Positions 54,411 through 63,368 of a stretch of DNA of 64,000 nt are shown in pieces (the first letter of the stretch is position 1; each line of letters starts with the position of its first letter). The stretch covers positions 1 through 64,000 of the forward strand of contig CAKPGU010000006.1 in assembly GCA_934155265.1 (NCBI GenBank), written 5' to 3'. The position numbers were made by a program, and so were the translations under genes. A model generated the notes under the pieces. That model was not told the DNA's origin, searched no databases, and worked only from the letters and a program-made list of their open reading frames with translations. This stretch comes from an uncultured Clostridia bacterium. Its GTDB lineage: Bacteria > Bacillota > Clostridia > TANB77 > CAG-508.

Positions 54411-55614
54411 AATTGAATTAAAAAGAGCATTAATAAAAAGTTTTATTGCAATAATATTAATTTTAATAGTATTTGGAGTGTTTCAATATTATCAATATAA
54501 AAAATATACAAATAATTTTAATAATAAAATTGCACAAATTGTATCAGAAGTAAAAGAAAAATATCCAGATTTAGATAATAATGAAATAATGCAAATAATA
54601 AATAGCAAAGAAAATATAGATACAGACTTATTCAAGAATTATGGAATCAATTTACAAGATGATTCAATATTAATAGAAAATGATAATTATTTTAAAATAT
54701 TTTTAATATTAAATACAGCAATTTTGATAATATTATCATTAGTAATTTTAATTATATTTATGAAATATAATAATTCAAAAGACGAGAAACTAAAAGAAAT
54801 TACAAGATATATTGAAGAGATAAATAATAAAAACTATAAATTAGATATAGATGACAACACAGAAGATGAATTATCAATATTAAAAAATGAAGTTTATAAA
54901 ACAACAATAATGTTAAAAGAAACTGCAGAAAATTCTGTACAAGATAAAGTAAATTTAAAAGATTCTTTATCAGATATATCACATCAATTAAAAACACCTT
55001 TAACTTCAATAACAATAATGATAGATAATATCTTAGAAAATCCAGAAATGGACAAAGAAACCAGAATAGAATTTGTTAAAGATATAAAAAGAGAAATTAT
55101 AAATGTTAATTTTTTAGTGAATTCAATATTGAAATTATCTAAATTAGATGCAAATTCAGTAAAATTTATTAATAAAGAAATAAGCTTGCAAGATATAGTA
55201 AAAGATAGTATAAAAAATGTTTCAGTATTGTGTGATTTGAAAAATGTTGAAGTAATACAAAAAGCAGATAAAAATATAAAAATAAGTTGTGATTTTAAAT
55301 GGCAAGTAGAAGCTATAACTAATATTTTAAAAAATTGCGTAGAACATTCAAAAGATAATTCTAAAATAGATATATCATATGAAGAAAATAAGATATATTC
55401 AAAAGTAGAGATAAAAGATTATGGAGTAGGAATAGAGAAAGAGGATTTGCCACATATTTTTGAGAGATTTTATAAAGGTAAAAATTCTTCAAGTGAAAGT
55501 GTTGGAATTGGATTAGCTCTTGCTAAATCTATAATTGAAAGTAATAATGGATATGTGAGTGTTGAATCTAAAGTAAATAAAGGAACAATTTTTACAATAA
55601 AATACTTTAAATAA
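54400..55614 (+). CDS. Sensor histidine kinase (404 aa)
   Basis: The ATG at 54400 overlaps the regulator gene by 11 bases. Two membrane helices (about residues 10-30 and 104-124) enclose a 70-residue external domain. A HAMP-like linker, HisKA box SDISHQLKTPLTS (H195) and ATPase motifs (NILKNCVEHS, DYGVGIEKEDLPHIFERFYK, GIGLALAKSI) follow. It phosphorylates the regulator at 53757. The external loop is longer than in BceS-type sensors. Confidence 0.93.
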   Translation: MKNKIELKRALIKSFIAIILILIVFGVFQYYQYKKYTNNFNNKIAQIVSEVKEKYPDLDNNEIMQIINSKENIDTDLFKNYGINLQDDSILIENDNYFKIFLILNTAILIILSLVILIIFMKYNNSKDEKLKEITRYIEEINNKNYKLDIDDNTEDELSILKNEVYKTTIMLKETAENSVQDKVNLKDSLSDISHQLKTPLTSITIMIDNILENPEMDKETRIEFVKDIKREIINVNFLVNSILKLSKLDANSVKFINKEISLQDIVKDSIKNVSVLCDLKNVEVIQKADKNIKISCDFKWQVEAITNILKNCVEHSKDNSKIDISYEENKIYSKVEIKDYGVGIEKEDLPHIFERFYKGKNSSSESVGIGLALAKSIIESNNGYVSVESKVNKGTIFTIKYFK

Positions 55615-55673
55615 TATGGAAAAACAAAATTGATTGTGATAAAATGATATCAACAAAAGAAAAGGAGATACAA

Positions 55674-56993
55674 ATGAAAGAAAAAGGAATTTTACTTCCA
55701 ATATTTTCGTTGCCAAGTAAATATGGAATCGGAGATTTTGGGAATGAAGCATATGAATTTATAGATATTTTAAGTGAAAATGGAATGAAATATTGGGAAA
55801 TCTTGCCTATAAATGCTTGTAATAGACTACCATATTCTCCATTAAGTTATTATGCTTTAGAAGAAGATTATATATCATTAGACAAATTAAAAGAATGTGG
55901 ATTAATAGAAAAACCTGAAAGAAGAGAAATGAAAGATAGGGCAGTATATGATGATTTTAAGGAAAAATATTATAAAGAAGCATTCAGTAAATTTGTTATA
56001 AATAAAGAATATGTGCAATTTATAAAAAATAAAGAAATTAGTGAATATGCTGAATATATAAGTAATATAAAAGGCGAAAGTAAAGAATATTATATGTTTC
56101 TGCAATTTATATTATATAAGCAGTGGATGGAGCTAAAGAAATATGCTAATTCTAAAAATATTCAAATAATAGGAGACATGCCAGTATATCCAACTTTTAA
56201 TTCAGCAGAAACAATGTATCATCCAGAGTGTTTTGAAATGGAAAATGGAAAATTTACATTTGAAGCTGGTACACCGCCAGATTATTTTAATAGTGATGGC
56301 CAAAAATGGAATGGTCCAGTATATAATGTAGAAAACATGAAAAAAGATGATTTTAAATATTTAGTAAATCGATTTAAATATCATTTAAAATTATTTGACA
56401 AAGTTAGAATAGATTATTTTAGAGGATATGATTCGTTTTTCAAAATACCAATAGGTAAAAGTGGAAAAGAAGGAATGTATACAGATGGTGTAAGTTATGC
56501 TTTTTTTGATGAACTGTTTAAAGATGAAAGCATAAAAATTGAAAATTTTATAATTGAAGATTTAGGAGATATTAGAGAAGAAACAATTAAATTAAGAGAA
56601 CACTATGGATTTACAAGACAAAAGGTATTACAATATTCAATTGATTTAAATAGACTTTATGATAAAGATAATGAACAAGAAAATGTTCTTGTATTTCCCG
56701 GAAATCATGATTGCCAAACAATACATGGATGGTATAACAATTTAAATGATGTATATAAAGAGAGATTAAAAGAGTTTTTGAGAAAAAACGAATGTTATGA
56801 TATAAATGTTAATATAGGTATTATGCAATATTGTGCAAAATGTAAAGCTAGAATTGCAATTATAACAGTTCAAGATATACTTGGATTAGATGATAGTGCA
56901 AGAATTAATGTACCAGGTATGGAAATGGATGCAAATTGGTCTTGGAAGTTAATTGATTTCAAAGATTTTAAAGAAAGAATCAAAGATTTTTAA
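55674..56993 (+). CDS. malQ: 4-alpha-glucanotransferase (GH77, MalQ type), short form
   Basis: The ATG at 55674 follows AAAAGGAGAT; 439 residues against about 490-500 for MalQ. GH77 motifs are complete: LLPIFSLPSKYGIGDFG, EAGTPPDYFNSDGQKWN, VRIDYFRGYDSFF (nucleophile D247), IIEDLGDI (acid E295) and FPGNHD (H345-D346). It shuffles glucan chains of maltodextrin or glycogen. The short length comes mainly from less insertion in the middle, and no motif is missing. Confidence 0.9.
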   Translation: MKEKGILLPIFSLPSKYGIGDFGNEAYEFIDILSENGMKYWEILPINACNRLPYSPLSYYALEEDYISLDKLKECGLIEKPERREMKDRAVYDDFKEKYYKEAFSKFVINKEYVQFIKNKEISEYAEYISNIKGESKEYYMFLQFILYKQWMELKKYANSKNIQIIGDMPVYPTFNSAETMYHPECFEMENGKFTFEAGTPPDYFNSDGQKWNGPVYNVENMKKDDFKYLVNRFKYHLKLFDKVRIDYFRGYDSFFKIPIGKSGKEGMYTDGVSYAFFDELFKDESIKIENFIIEDLGDIREETIKLREHYGFTRQKVLQYSIDLNRLYDKDNEQENVLVFPGNHDCQTIHGWYNNLNDVYKERLKEFLRKNECYDINVNIGIMQYCAKCKARIAIITVQDILGLDDSARINVPGMEMDANWSWKLIDFKDFKERIKDF

Positions 56994-57081
56994 TAAAAAT
57001 TTATGAAAATAATTGACATTTTTTTACTTTAAATGTAAAATAAAGGAAAATTTTTAATAAGAGGAGGACATAAAGTAAAAA

Positions 57082-57630
57082 ATGAAAGATTTAGAAACAG
57101 AAAATTTAAAAATTAGAAAATTCAAAATTACTGATACAGAAGATGCACATAAGTATCTTGGAACAGAAAAGAAACTTGCAGATTGTCTAAATTACAATCC
57201 ACATAAATCTATTGAAGAAACAAGGGCAATAATCTCTTCTTATATAAAGGAATATGAAATGAATGAACTTGTTTGGGCAATGGAAGAAAAAAAGACACAT
57301 AAAGTGATTGGTTTCATTAATGCTCAAGAAGTATCTAAAACAAATAAAGGTTGTAGAATAAAGTTCGGTATTGCTTTAAATTGGGTGCATACAGGATATA
57401 TGGAAGAAGCATTAGAAAAAGTAATAGAATATTTGATTAAAGAACAAGGGTATTATATAGTAATTTCTAATTTTTATGATGGCAACAAAGAATTGACTCA
57501 AATAAAAGAGAAAATAGTACAAAGAGTTGGAATGAAAAAAGAAGCTTGTTTGCGTGATAGAAGAATAAATCAGAAAACTGGAAAATTTGAAAGTCAGCTT
57601 ATTTATTCAATTACACAAGAAGAAATTTAA
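57082..57630 (+). CDS. GNAT-family acetyltransferase (182 aa)
   Basis: Layout of RimJ/RimL-type GNATs: start MKDLETENLKIRKFKITDTE, central strand KTHKVIGFINAQEVSK, then FGIALNWVHTGYMEEALEKV, where the R/Q-G-x-G loop is replaced by VHTGYMEE as in many divergent members, and the C-terminal VQRVGMKKEACLRD. The acceptor is unknown. The ribosome site (GAGGAGG) is 14 bases away, rather far. Confidence 0.8.
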   Translation: MKDLETENLKIRKFKITDTEDAHKYLGTEKKLADCLNYNPHKSIEETRAIISSYIKEYEMNELVWAMEEKKTHKVIGFINAQEVSKTNKGCRIKFGIALNWVHTGYMEEALEKVIEYLIKEQGYYIVISNFYDGNKELTQIKEKIVQRVGMKKEACLRDRRINQKTGKFESQLIYSITQEEI

Positions 57631-57649
57631 ATGATATTAAAAATAAAAT

Positions 57650-57697
57650 AAAAAGTGTGAAGATAAGAAATAAAGTCTTATTATTCACACTTTTTTT
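57650..57697. terminator. Bidirectional terminator
   Basis: AAAAAGTGTGAAGATAAGA pairs with TCTTATTATTCACACTTTTT (small mismatch) between convergent genes. Confidence 0.8.
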
Positions 57698-57699
57698 AT

Positions 57700-58065
57700 T
57701 TATTGTTTTTTTCTAATACAAAAAGCTAACTTTTCTACAACTTCAAAAGCAGCAATGATTTCTTTTTCACTATAATCTTTTAGTAACTTTTTTGTTTTAG
57801 AAATACATTCATCATCTATTCCAAATAGAATGTAATCTGCAGAATGTCCACTAATTTCTCTAAATTTTTTTAGACTATAGTAAACCAGATTACCTTTTCC
57901 TTCTTCTACTAATCCTAGAAATTGACTTGATGTACCAATTTCTGCAGCAAGTTGAGTTTTATTTAGTTTCAACTCGTTTTCTCTAATATATTTAATTCTT
58001 TTGCCTCTTTCAATTTGCTCTTGTCTTTCTACTTCAACTGCTACATTTGATCTTTTTCTTCCCAT
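57700..58065 (-). CDS. XRE-family regulator (121 aa)
   Basis: Starts after GGAGGAG. The helix-turn-helix spans about residues 22-80: IKYIRENELKLNKTQLAAEI, GTSSQFLGLVEEGKGNL, then FREISGHSADYILFG, the usual XRE end. A helical tail of 40 residues (KLLKDYSEKEIIAAFEVVEK) may bind a partner or a peptide. It is divergent from the 15-aa peptide gene, and the intervening region has three GTCAT motifs, which could be its operator. Confidence 0.88.
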   Translation of the reverse strand: MGRKRSNVAVEVERQEQIERGKRIKYIRENELKLNKTQLAAEIGTSSQFLGLVEEGKGNLVYYSLKKFREISGHSADYILFGIDDECISKTKKLLKDYSEKEIIAAFEVVEKLAFCIRKKQ

Positions 58066-58200
58066 AATAAAACTCCTCCTTATATTTTTTTATAATTTTA
58101 CAACATAAAAAGAACAAAGACATAGTATTTAAATATAATAAAAAATGGTAAAACTTGATATTTTTTGATTGAAAAATAAGAAAATATTTTTGACTATTTT

Positions 58201-58230
58201 TTGTCATAACTTGTCATTTTTTATTATGAC
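58201..58230. promoter_or_regulatory. GTCAT motif cluster, candidate operator
   Basis: TTGTCATAAC-TTGTCATTTT is a direct repeat with 10-base period, followed 10 bases later by ATGAC in inverted orientation. It lies between the divergent XRE and peptide genes. The rest of the gap 58066-58330 is AT-rich without a gene. Confidence 0.45.
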
Positions 58231-58330
58231 TTTCTATCACCAAATTTTGCATAGTTCTAAGCTTTGAATGGTATTTTTATTATAGCAAAACGGAACGAGC
58301 ACAAAAGATAAAAAAGGTGGTGGAAAGATA

Positions 58331-58378
58331 ATGGATTGGTTTGAAGGATTAGTATACTGGCTAAAAAAATGGTTATAG
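58331..58378 (+). CDS. 15-residue Trp-rich amphipathic peptide
   Basis: The frame reads MDWFEGLVYWLKKWL, then a stop; it is preceded by AGGTGG at 10 bases. Three Trp residues and the hydrophobic positions 1, 3, 4, 7, 8, 10, 11, 14, 15 fall on one face of a helix, with D2, E5, K12 and K13 on the other. A terminator follows 10 bases after the stop, so the transcript is essentially only this peptide. A signal peptide for a sensor, a PSM-like toxin or a regulatory peptide are all possible. The frame is short, but its physical pattern and context are not random. Confidence 0.55.
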   Translation: MDWFEGLVYWLKKWL

Positions 58379-58387
58379 AAAACAAAG

Positions 58388-58421
58388 AAGAAATATGGTT
58401 TAAAATCATATTTCTTTTTTT
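58388..58421 (+). terminator. Terminator right after the peptide gene
   Basis: AAGAAATATG pairs perfectly with CATATTTCTT around GTTTAAAAT, then TTTTT. Confidence 0.85.
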
Positions 58422-58530
58422 GGCTTTGATATTAAAGATATAATTGTAATAGGTGTAGACTAAGGAATTATATATATTTATATTTTTAATCATAATAAAT
58501 TAAAAACAACTTATTTTGTATGTTAATCTG

Positions 58531-58559
58531 TTGAAATATATTCTTAATTAATATATAAT
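58531..58559 (+). promoter_or_regulatory. Putative sigma-A promoter of the GHKL kinase gene
   Basis: TTGAAA (58531-58536) and TATAAT (58554-58559), spacer 17 bases, 23 bases before the ATG. Confidence 0.65.
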
Positions 58560-58582
58560 AATACAAATTAAAAGGAGTTCAT

Positions 58583-60004
58583 ATGATAGGAAATATAAAT
58601 ATAATGGATGTACTAGAAGGACTAGAAACAAAAATAAATATTATAAAATCAATATTTATTATATTATGTACATATTATACGGATTTTAAAATAACTAATA
58701 AAAAATATATATTAGATATAAGAAATGTTATATTTAATATTATTATTATCACACTATGTGTAGTAATAAAATGTAAAGCTAATTATTTTGCTAGTATTGT
58801 ATGTGTCATTTTACTGCAAAGTTTAATGTTTTCAAAAGATAATATAGGTTATTCGATTTTAGCAACAATCATGTCGTTGAGCATTAACTATATAATATTT
58901 TCTATAGCAATTGCTATAAATTATGGCATTAATTTTCTTATGGGAATAGATAATAATTGTATAAATTTGATTATTATAATAATGATTCATTTAATAATAT
59001 TGTATAGTATATTTAGAATTAAAAGATTTAAATATGGAATATCATTTCTTAAAAATAAACAAAATAATGAGTTTATAAATTTATTTGTTTTAAATGCAAG
59101 TGCAATAATATTATTTGAAATAATAATAATAGTTAATGCAGACATTAGATTAGCAATAGATGCGACTGCAGGATTAATAGTAATTGCAATAATAATGTTT
59201 GTTACTATACAAAAAACTCTACAACTATATTACAAAGAAAAACTATTAATTCAAGACTTAAACGAAACCAAAGAAGAATTAGAAAAAACGAAAAGTGAAC
59301 TAAAACAAGTAGAAGACGAAAATTTGGGATTAAGCAAGAAAAGTCATTCGATAGCACATAAACAAAAAGCATTAGAATATAAAATGGAACAGTTATTAAC
59401 AAATGTAGAAATAAGTAAAGAAGAAGCTGGCGAAGTACAAGATAGAATAAAAGAAATACAAAAAGATTTATATAAAGATAAAGCAACAATAGAATTAATA
59501 AAAACTGAAATTCCAAAAATAGATGATATGTTAGAATACATGCAATCAGAATGTATAAAGAATAAGATTGAATTTGAGTTACAGATATCAGGAAATATAC
59601 ATTATATGGTAAATAACTTGATAGCTAAAGAAGATTTAGAAATATTGCTAGCAGACCATATAAAAGATGCAATTATTGCGATAAATCATACGGACAATAT
59701 AAATAGAAGTATTTTAGTAAGGTTAGGGGAAATAGATGGTATTTATAGTTTATACATATACGATTCTGGTATAGAATTCGAAAAAGAAACATTATCAAAA
59801 TTAGGAAAGAGTCCAATCACAACACATGCAAGTGAAGGTGGAACTGGTATGGGATTTATGAACACATTTGATACACTGAAGAAATATCAAGCGAGCCTAA
59901 CTATTAATGAATTAAGTGAGCCAAATAAAGATAATTATACTAAAGTGTTAATTTTTAGGTTTGATAAGAAAAATGAATTTAATATAATATCGTATAGACA
60001 ATGA
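58583..60004 (+). CDS. GHKL sensor histidine kinase, AgrC-like (473 aa)
   Basis: Starts after AAAAGGAG. Six or seven membrane helices fill the first 215 residues, then a coiled coil of about 40 residues and a short histidine box (SHSIAHKQKALEYKMEQLL; H255 or H259) followed by the GHKL ATPase with ADHIKDAIIAINHT (N-box variant), YIYDSGIEF and EGGTGMGFMNTFDT. This is the layout of AgrC/ComD-type peptide sensors. No AgrB protease, AgrD or LytTR response regulator adjoins it; the XRE and 15-aa peptide genes are upstream. Peptide sensing is an inference from the layout. Confidence 0.85.
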   Translation: MIGNINIMDVLEGLETKINIIKSIFIILCTYYTDFKITNKKYILDIRNVIFNIIIITLCVVIKCKANYFASIVCVILLQSLMFSKDNIGYSILATIMSLSINYIIFSIAIAINYGINFLMGIDNNCINLIIIIMIHLIILYSIFRIKRFKYGISFLKNKQNNEFINLFVLNASAIILFEIIIIVNADIRLAIDATAGLIVIAIIMFVTIQKTLQLYYKEKLLIQDLNETKEELEKTKSELKQVEDENLGLSKKSHSIAHKQKALEYKMEQLLTNVEISKEEAGEVQDRIKEIQKDLYKDKATIELIKTEIPKIDDMLEYMQSECIKNKIEFELQISGNIHYMVNNLIAKEDLEILLADHIKDAIIAINHTDNINRSILVRLGEIDGIYSLYIYDSGIEFEKETLSKLGKSPITTHASEGGTGMGFMNTFDTLKKYQASLTINELSEPNKDNYTKVLIFRFDKKNEFNIISYRQ

Positions 60005-60029
60005 AAATTAATGGAGGGAGTATAAAAAA

Positions 60030-60563
60030 ATGAAAGTACTAATAGGAACAAATAATAAAGGAAAAGTTGAAGGAGCTAAGCAAGCATTTGAAAAGTTTTA
60101 TACTAATATAGAAGTTATAGGAGTTCCTGTAAGTTCAGATGTTAGTAATGAACCAGTAAATGATGAGATATATACAGGGGCGAGTAATAGAGTTAATAAT
60201 TTAATAAAATATGCAGAAGAAAACAATATAGATGCTGACTTTTTTATTGGTGTTGAATCAGGAATAACAAATAAATTAGGAAAATGGTGTATTATTCAAA
60301 TAGCAGTAATAAAAGATAAGAATGGTTATGAAAGTTTTGGAGCAGGGCCAGCATTTCCAGTTCCAGATAAGTATGTAGATGAAATTATAAATACAGAGTT
60401 AGCAATAGTTATGGACAAAATATTTAATGGAAATGGATTAAGAAATGAAAAGGGTGGCATTGCTCATCTTACAAAGGATGTGGTTACTAGATATGATTTA
60501 ACAAGAGAAGCTTTAGTAATGGCACTAACAGAGTTTATAAATGGTAATATTTGGAGAGATTAA
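60030..60563 (+). CDS. Inosine/xanthosine triphosphatase, YjjX/DUF84 family
   Basis: Starts after GGAGGGAG; 177 residues. The DUF84 motifs are visible: VLIGTNNKGKVEGAKQAFEK, GVPVSSDVSNEPVNDEIYTG, FFIGVESGI, and FGAGPAFPVPDKYVDEIIN. These enzymes hydrolyse ITP and XTP to keep damaged purines out of nucleic acids. The next gene starts 2 bases after its stop, so they form an operon. Confidence 0.9.
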   Translation: MKVLIGTNNKGKVEGAKQAFEKFYTNIEVIGVPVSSDVSNEPVNDEIYTGASNRVNNLIKYAEENNIDADFFIGVESGITNKLGKWCIIQIAVIKDKNGYESFGAGPAFPVPDKYVDEIINTELAIVMDKIFNGNGLRNEKGGIAHLTKDVVTRYDLTREALVMALTEFINGNIWRD

Positions 60564-60565
60564 AG

Positions 60566-61297
60566 ATGAAAATAGGTATAATATCAGATATTCATAGCAA
60601 TATTCAAGCTTTAGAAACAGTATTGAAAGAATTTAATAGAATAAAAGTTGATAAAATAATATGTTGTGGAGATATAATAGGAATAGGACCAAACCCAGAA
60701 GAAGCAGTACAAATGTTAATAAAAAAGAGGGAATGCTTAATATCGGTAAGAGGAAATCATGAAAAGTATTTTACAGACGGATTACCAAAAGAGGTCCATG
60801 ACGATAAAAGAGAAATGAGCTTTGACGAAATTCAAAATCATAAATGGACGCAAAGTATGTTAAGTGAAGAATCAATAAAATTTATTAAAGAATTACCAGT
60901 AGAAAAAAATATTGAAATAGAAAATAAAAAATTATATATAGTACATTATCCAGAAAATGAAGATGGAAAATATAAAAAACATATTAAAGAGCCTACTATT
61001 GCTGAAAATCAAGATATGTTTAGTGAAATAAATGCTGACATATTTTTATATGGCCATATACATGCTTACAGTATAAATAATATGGGAAATAAATGGTATA
61101 TAAATCCAGGGTCTTTAGGTTGTCCTATAAGTAACAATATAGCTAATGCAGGGATATTAGATATTAACAATGGAAAAGTAGAATTTCAACATTTGAGAAT
61201 TGAATATGATGTAGGGAAAACTATAGAAGAAATTGAAAAAATAAAATTTCCTATGTATAAAGAAATATTAAAAATATTTTATGGAAAAATAATATAA
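60566..61297 (+). CDS. Calcineurin-like metallophosphoesterase, YfcE/YvnB type (243 aa)
   Basis: The ATG at 60566 follows TTGGAGAG in the end of the previous gene. Metal motifs: IISDIHSN, IICCGDIIGIGPNPEE, VRGNHEKYF, LYGHIHAYSIN. The layout is that of phosphodiesterases of the YfcE/MJ0936 group (DUF of the Calcineurin_2 family). Substrate unknown. Operon with the ITPase-like gene. Confidence 0.9.
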   Translation: MKIGIISDIHSNIQALETVLKEFNRIKVDKIICCGDIIGIGPNPEEAVQMLIKKRECLISVRGNHEKYFTDGLPKEVHDDKREMSFDEIQNHKWTQSMLSEESIKFIKELPVEKNIEIENKKLYIVHYPENEDGKYKKHIKEPTIAENQDMFSEINADIFLYGHIHAYSINNMGNKWYINPGSLGCPISNNIANAGILDINNGKVEFQHLRIEYDVGKTIEEIEKIKFPMYKEILKIFYGKII

Positions 61298-61315
61298 AAT
61301 AATAAACTCTAAATA

Positions 61316-61400
61316 AAAACATAATATTAATATAATTAGTATCATGTTATAATTTGGAGTTTTTTTGTTCTTAATATTCAATAAAGAAAAAATATAACAT
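61316..61400. repeat. Decayed copy of the deacetylase gene start
   Basis: 85 bases match 63551-63640 with a few changes: AAAACATAATATT, the -10-like TATAATTAGTATCATGTT, the ribosome site TTTGGAG and TTCTTAATATTCAATAAAGA are all shared. The ATG is lost (TTTTTTTGTTC in place of TTTTTTTATGTTC) and one base is missing upstream. It is the left of two direct copies that bracket the ATPase/ASCH genes. Confidence 0.8.
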
Positions 61401-61440
61401 GAAAATTAATTATAAGTTTGTTATATAAAATTGTTTAAAT

Positions 61441-61521
61441 TTGAGCAAAAACTAAAATATAATTAGAAGTTTTTGCTTATTTGAGCAAAAACTTGACAAG
61501 ACATAAAAAAAGATTTATTAT
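61441..61521 (+). promoter_or_regulatory. Promoter with overlapping inverted repeats before the ATPase gene
   Basis: TTGACA (61493-61498) and TATTAT (61516-61521), spacer 17. TTGAGCAAAAACT occurs at 61441 and 61481 with its inverse AAGTTTTTGCT between (61467-61477), forming an 11-bp hairpin up to 61494 that runs into the -35. This looks like an operator for a repressor bound near the -35. Confidence 0.6.
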
Positions 61522-61538
61522 ATATTTAGGTGATGAAG

Positions 61539-62750
61539 ATGAGAAAAAAGATTATATATCGTGAAGAATATATGAATAAACTTAATTCATATAAAGATAA
61601 ACAAATAATAAAAGTAATAACGGGAATCAGACGTTCAGGAAAATCAACTATTTTAAATGAATTTAAAAAGGAATTAATTGATAAAGGAGTACTAGAAAAA
61701 AATATCATATCAATAAATTTCGAAGATAATAGTAATAGAGAATTATTAGATTTTCAAAAATTGCATGATTATATTATGGAAAAAGCAGATGAAAAATGTA
61801 TGAATTATATTTTTTTAGATGAAATACAAAATGTAAATGAGTTTCAAAAATGTATAGATAGTTTATTATTAAGAGAATATTTAGATATATATATAACTGG
61901 ATCGAACTCATATATGCTATCTGGAGAACTTGCAACATATTTAACCGGAAGATATATTCAAATACATGTATTGCCATTGTCATTTAAAGAATATTTAAGT
62001 TATTATGGAGAAGAAAACGAATTAAGAAAATATAATGAATATAGCATGTATGGAGGTTTTCCATACCTTATAAATTTAGACAATTATAATGAAAAACTAG
62101 AATATTTAGATAGTATTTATAGTACAGTAATAGTCAAAGACGTAATAAATAGGAAGAAAGTAAATGATGTTATGATGCTTGAAAGCATCTGTAGATTTTT
62201 ATTTGATAGTATTGGTTCTAGTATCTCAACCAAGAAGATAAGTGATACTTTAGTTTCTAATGGCAGAAAAAATTCTGTTCATACAGTTGAACTATATGTT
62301 AATAGTTTATTAGAAAGCTATGTATTATATAAAGTAAATAGATTTGATATAAAGGGAAAGCAACTGTTAAAAACACAAGAGAAATATTATTTATCAGATT
62401 TAGGACTAAGGACATATTTGCTTGGAAAAAACAATAATAAGGATTTAGGGCATATATTAGAAAATATAATATTTTTGGAATTAAAAAGAAAAGGATATAG
62501 AGTATATATTGGAAAAAATGACGACACAGAAGTAGATTTTGTTGTTGAAACAGAGGATGAATATATCTATATACAAGTAGCATTGTCTGTTAGGGAAGAA
62601 TCGACTTTGCAAAGAGAATTAAAATCATTAGAGTCGATATCTAATCATTATAAAAAATATATAATCACATTAGATTATGATACCAATAATTACAATGGAA
62701 TAAAACAAATAAGTGCAATAGATTTTCTGTTGGGAAGAGTCGACTTATAA
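61539..62750 (+). CDS. AAA ATPase, DUF4143 family (403 aa)
   Basis: I chose the ATG at 61539, 5 bases after AGGTGA. N-terminal ATPase with Walker A VITGIRRSGKSTILNEF, Walker B NYIFLDEIQN and sensor motif ITGSNSYMLSGELATYLTGR, then the DUF4143 C-terminal region (YYLSDLGLRTYLLG; HILENIIFLELKRKGYRVYI) with a nuclease-like ending DDTEVDFVV and YIQVALS. Members are widespread in gut bacteria and archaea, often on mobile islands, and of unknown function. The C-terminal E-x-DFVV...Q pattern resembles PD-(D/E)xK nucleases. Confidence 0.85.
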   Translation: MRKKIIYREEYMNKLNSYKDKQIIKVITGIRRSGKSTILNEFKKELIDKGVLEKNIISINFEDNSNRELLDFQKLHDYIMEKADEKCMNYIFLDEIQNVNEFQKCIDSLLLREYLDIYITGSNSYMLSGELATYLTGRYIQIHVLPLSFKEYLSYYGEENELRKYNEYSMYGGFPYLINLDNYNEKLEYLDSIYSTVIVKDVINRKKVNDVMMLESICRFLFDSIGSSISTKKISDTLVSNGRKNSVHTVELYVNSLLESYVLYKVNRFDIKGKQLLKTQEKYYLSDLGLRTYLLGKNNNKDLGHILENIIFLELKRKGYRVYIGKNDDTEVDFVVETEDEYIYIQVALSVREESTLQRELKSLESISNHYKKYIITLDYDTNNYNGIKQISAIDFLLGRVDL

Positions 62751-62915
62751 AAAATATCATAAAAGAAAATGCTACTGGAAAGCTTAGGGAATTTTATAAT
62801 GTAGTGTTACAATTGATGTGAAACAAAAATAATATAGAAAAAAGGTGATTCAAGTAGTATAATTGAATTGTCTAAAAATAAATTATTCTATTTATTATTT
62901 CATGGAGGTACTTAA

Positions 62916-63326
62916 ATGATAGATGTTGTAATAAGCATAAAACCTAAATTTGTTGACTTTATAAAAGATGGTCATAAGAATTATGAGTTCAGAAAATATA
63001 TTCCTAAAAAAGGAGTAGATAAATTATGGATTTATACTTCCTCACCAATTTGTACTCTAGAATATGTTGCTGTGATAGATAATATAGTTACATATCCAAA
63101 ACATATTATAGAAGAAGGAATTGGAAATGATGACTTTAATAATGGATTAAAACAATCTAAACATGCTTATCATATAAAACATCTTTATCGTTTAAAAACA
63201 CCATTGAAATTAGAAAGATTAAGAAAAGAATTTGGTTTTACAGCACCACAGAGTTATTTTTATTTAGAAAATAATCAAAAACTATCTGAATTTGTTCGAA
63301 GGCAAGAATTAGAAAGAATCTTTTAA
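62916..63326 (+). CDS. ASCH/PUA-like domain protein (136 aa)
   Basis: Starts after GGAGGT. The ASCH fold pattern is ISIKPKFVDFIKDGHKNYEF, RKYIPKKGVDKLWIYTSSPI, then CTLEYVAVIDNIVTY and the end GFTAPQSYFYLENN. The conserved Lys/Arg residues of ASCH domains (KPKF, EFRK) are present. These are RNA- or nucleotide-binding folds; the role here is unknown. It lies 165 bases after the ATPase gene and converges on a truncated relative. Confidence 0.8.
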   Translation: MIDVVISIKPKFVDFIKDGHKNYEFRKYIPKKGVDKLWIYTSSPICTLEYVAVIDNIVTYPKHIIEEGIGNDDFNNGLKQSKHAYHIKHLYRLKTPLKLERLRKEFGFTAPQSYFYLENNQKLSEFVRRQELERIF

Positions 63327-63327
63327 G

Positions 63328-63368
63328 CAATACGAGGGGAAAATGTTAATATTTTTCCTCTCGTATTG
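63328..63368. terminator. Bidirectional terminator overlapping the broken ASCH gene
   Basis: CAATACGAGGGGAAAA pairs with ATTTTTCCTCTCGTATTG (one bulge) around a short loop. It follows the ASCH gene and overlaps the 3' end of the truncated frame at 63346. Confidence 0.85.

Noticed and set aside
58437..58582. Second short peptide gene before the GHKL kinase
   Set aside because: No frame with a ribosome site is visible in this AT-rich stretch; only the promoter TTGAAA-17-TATAAT is supported.
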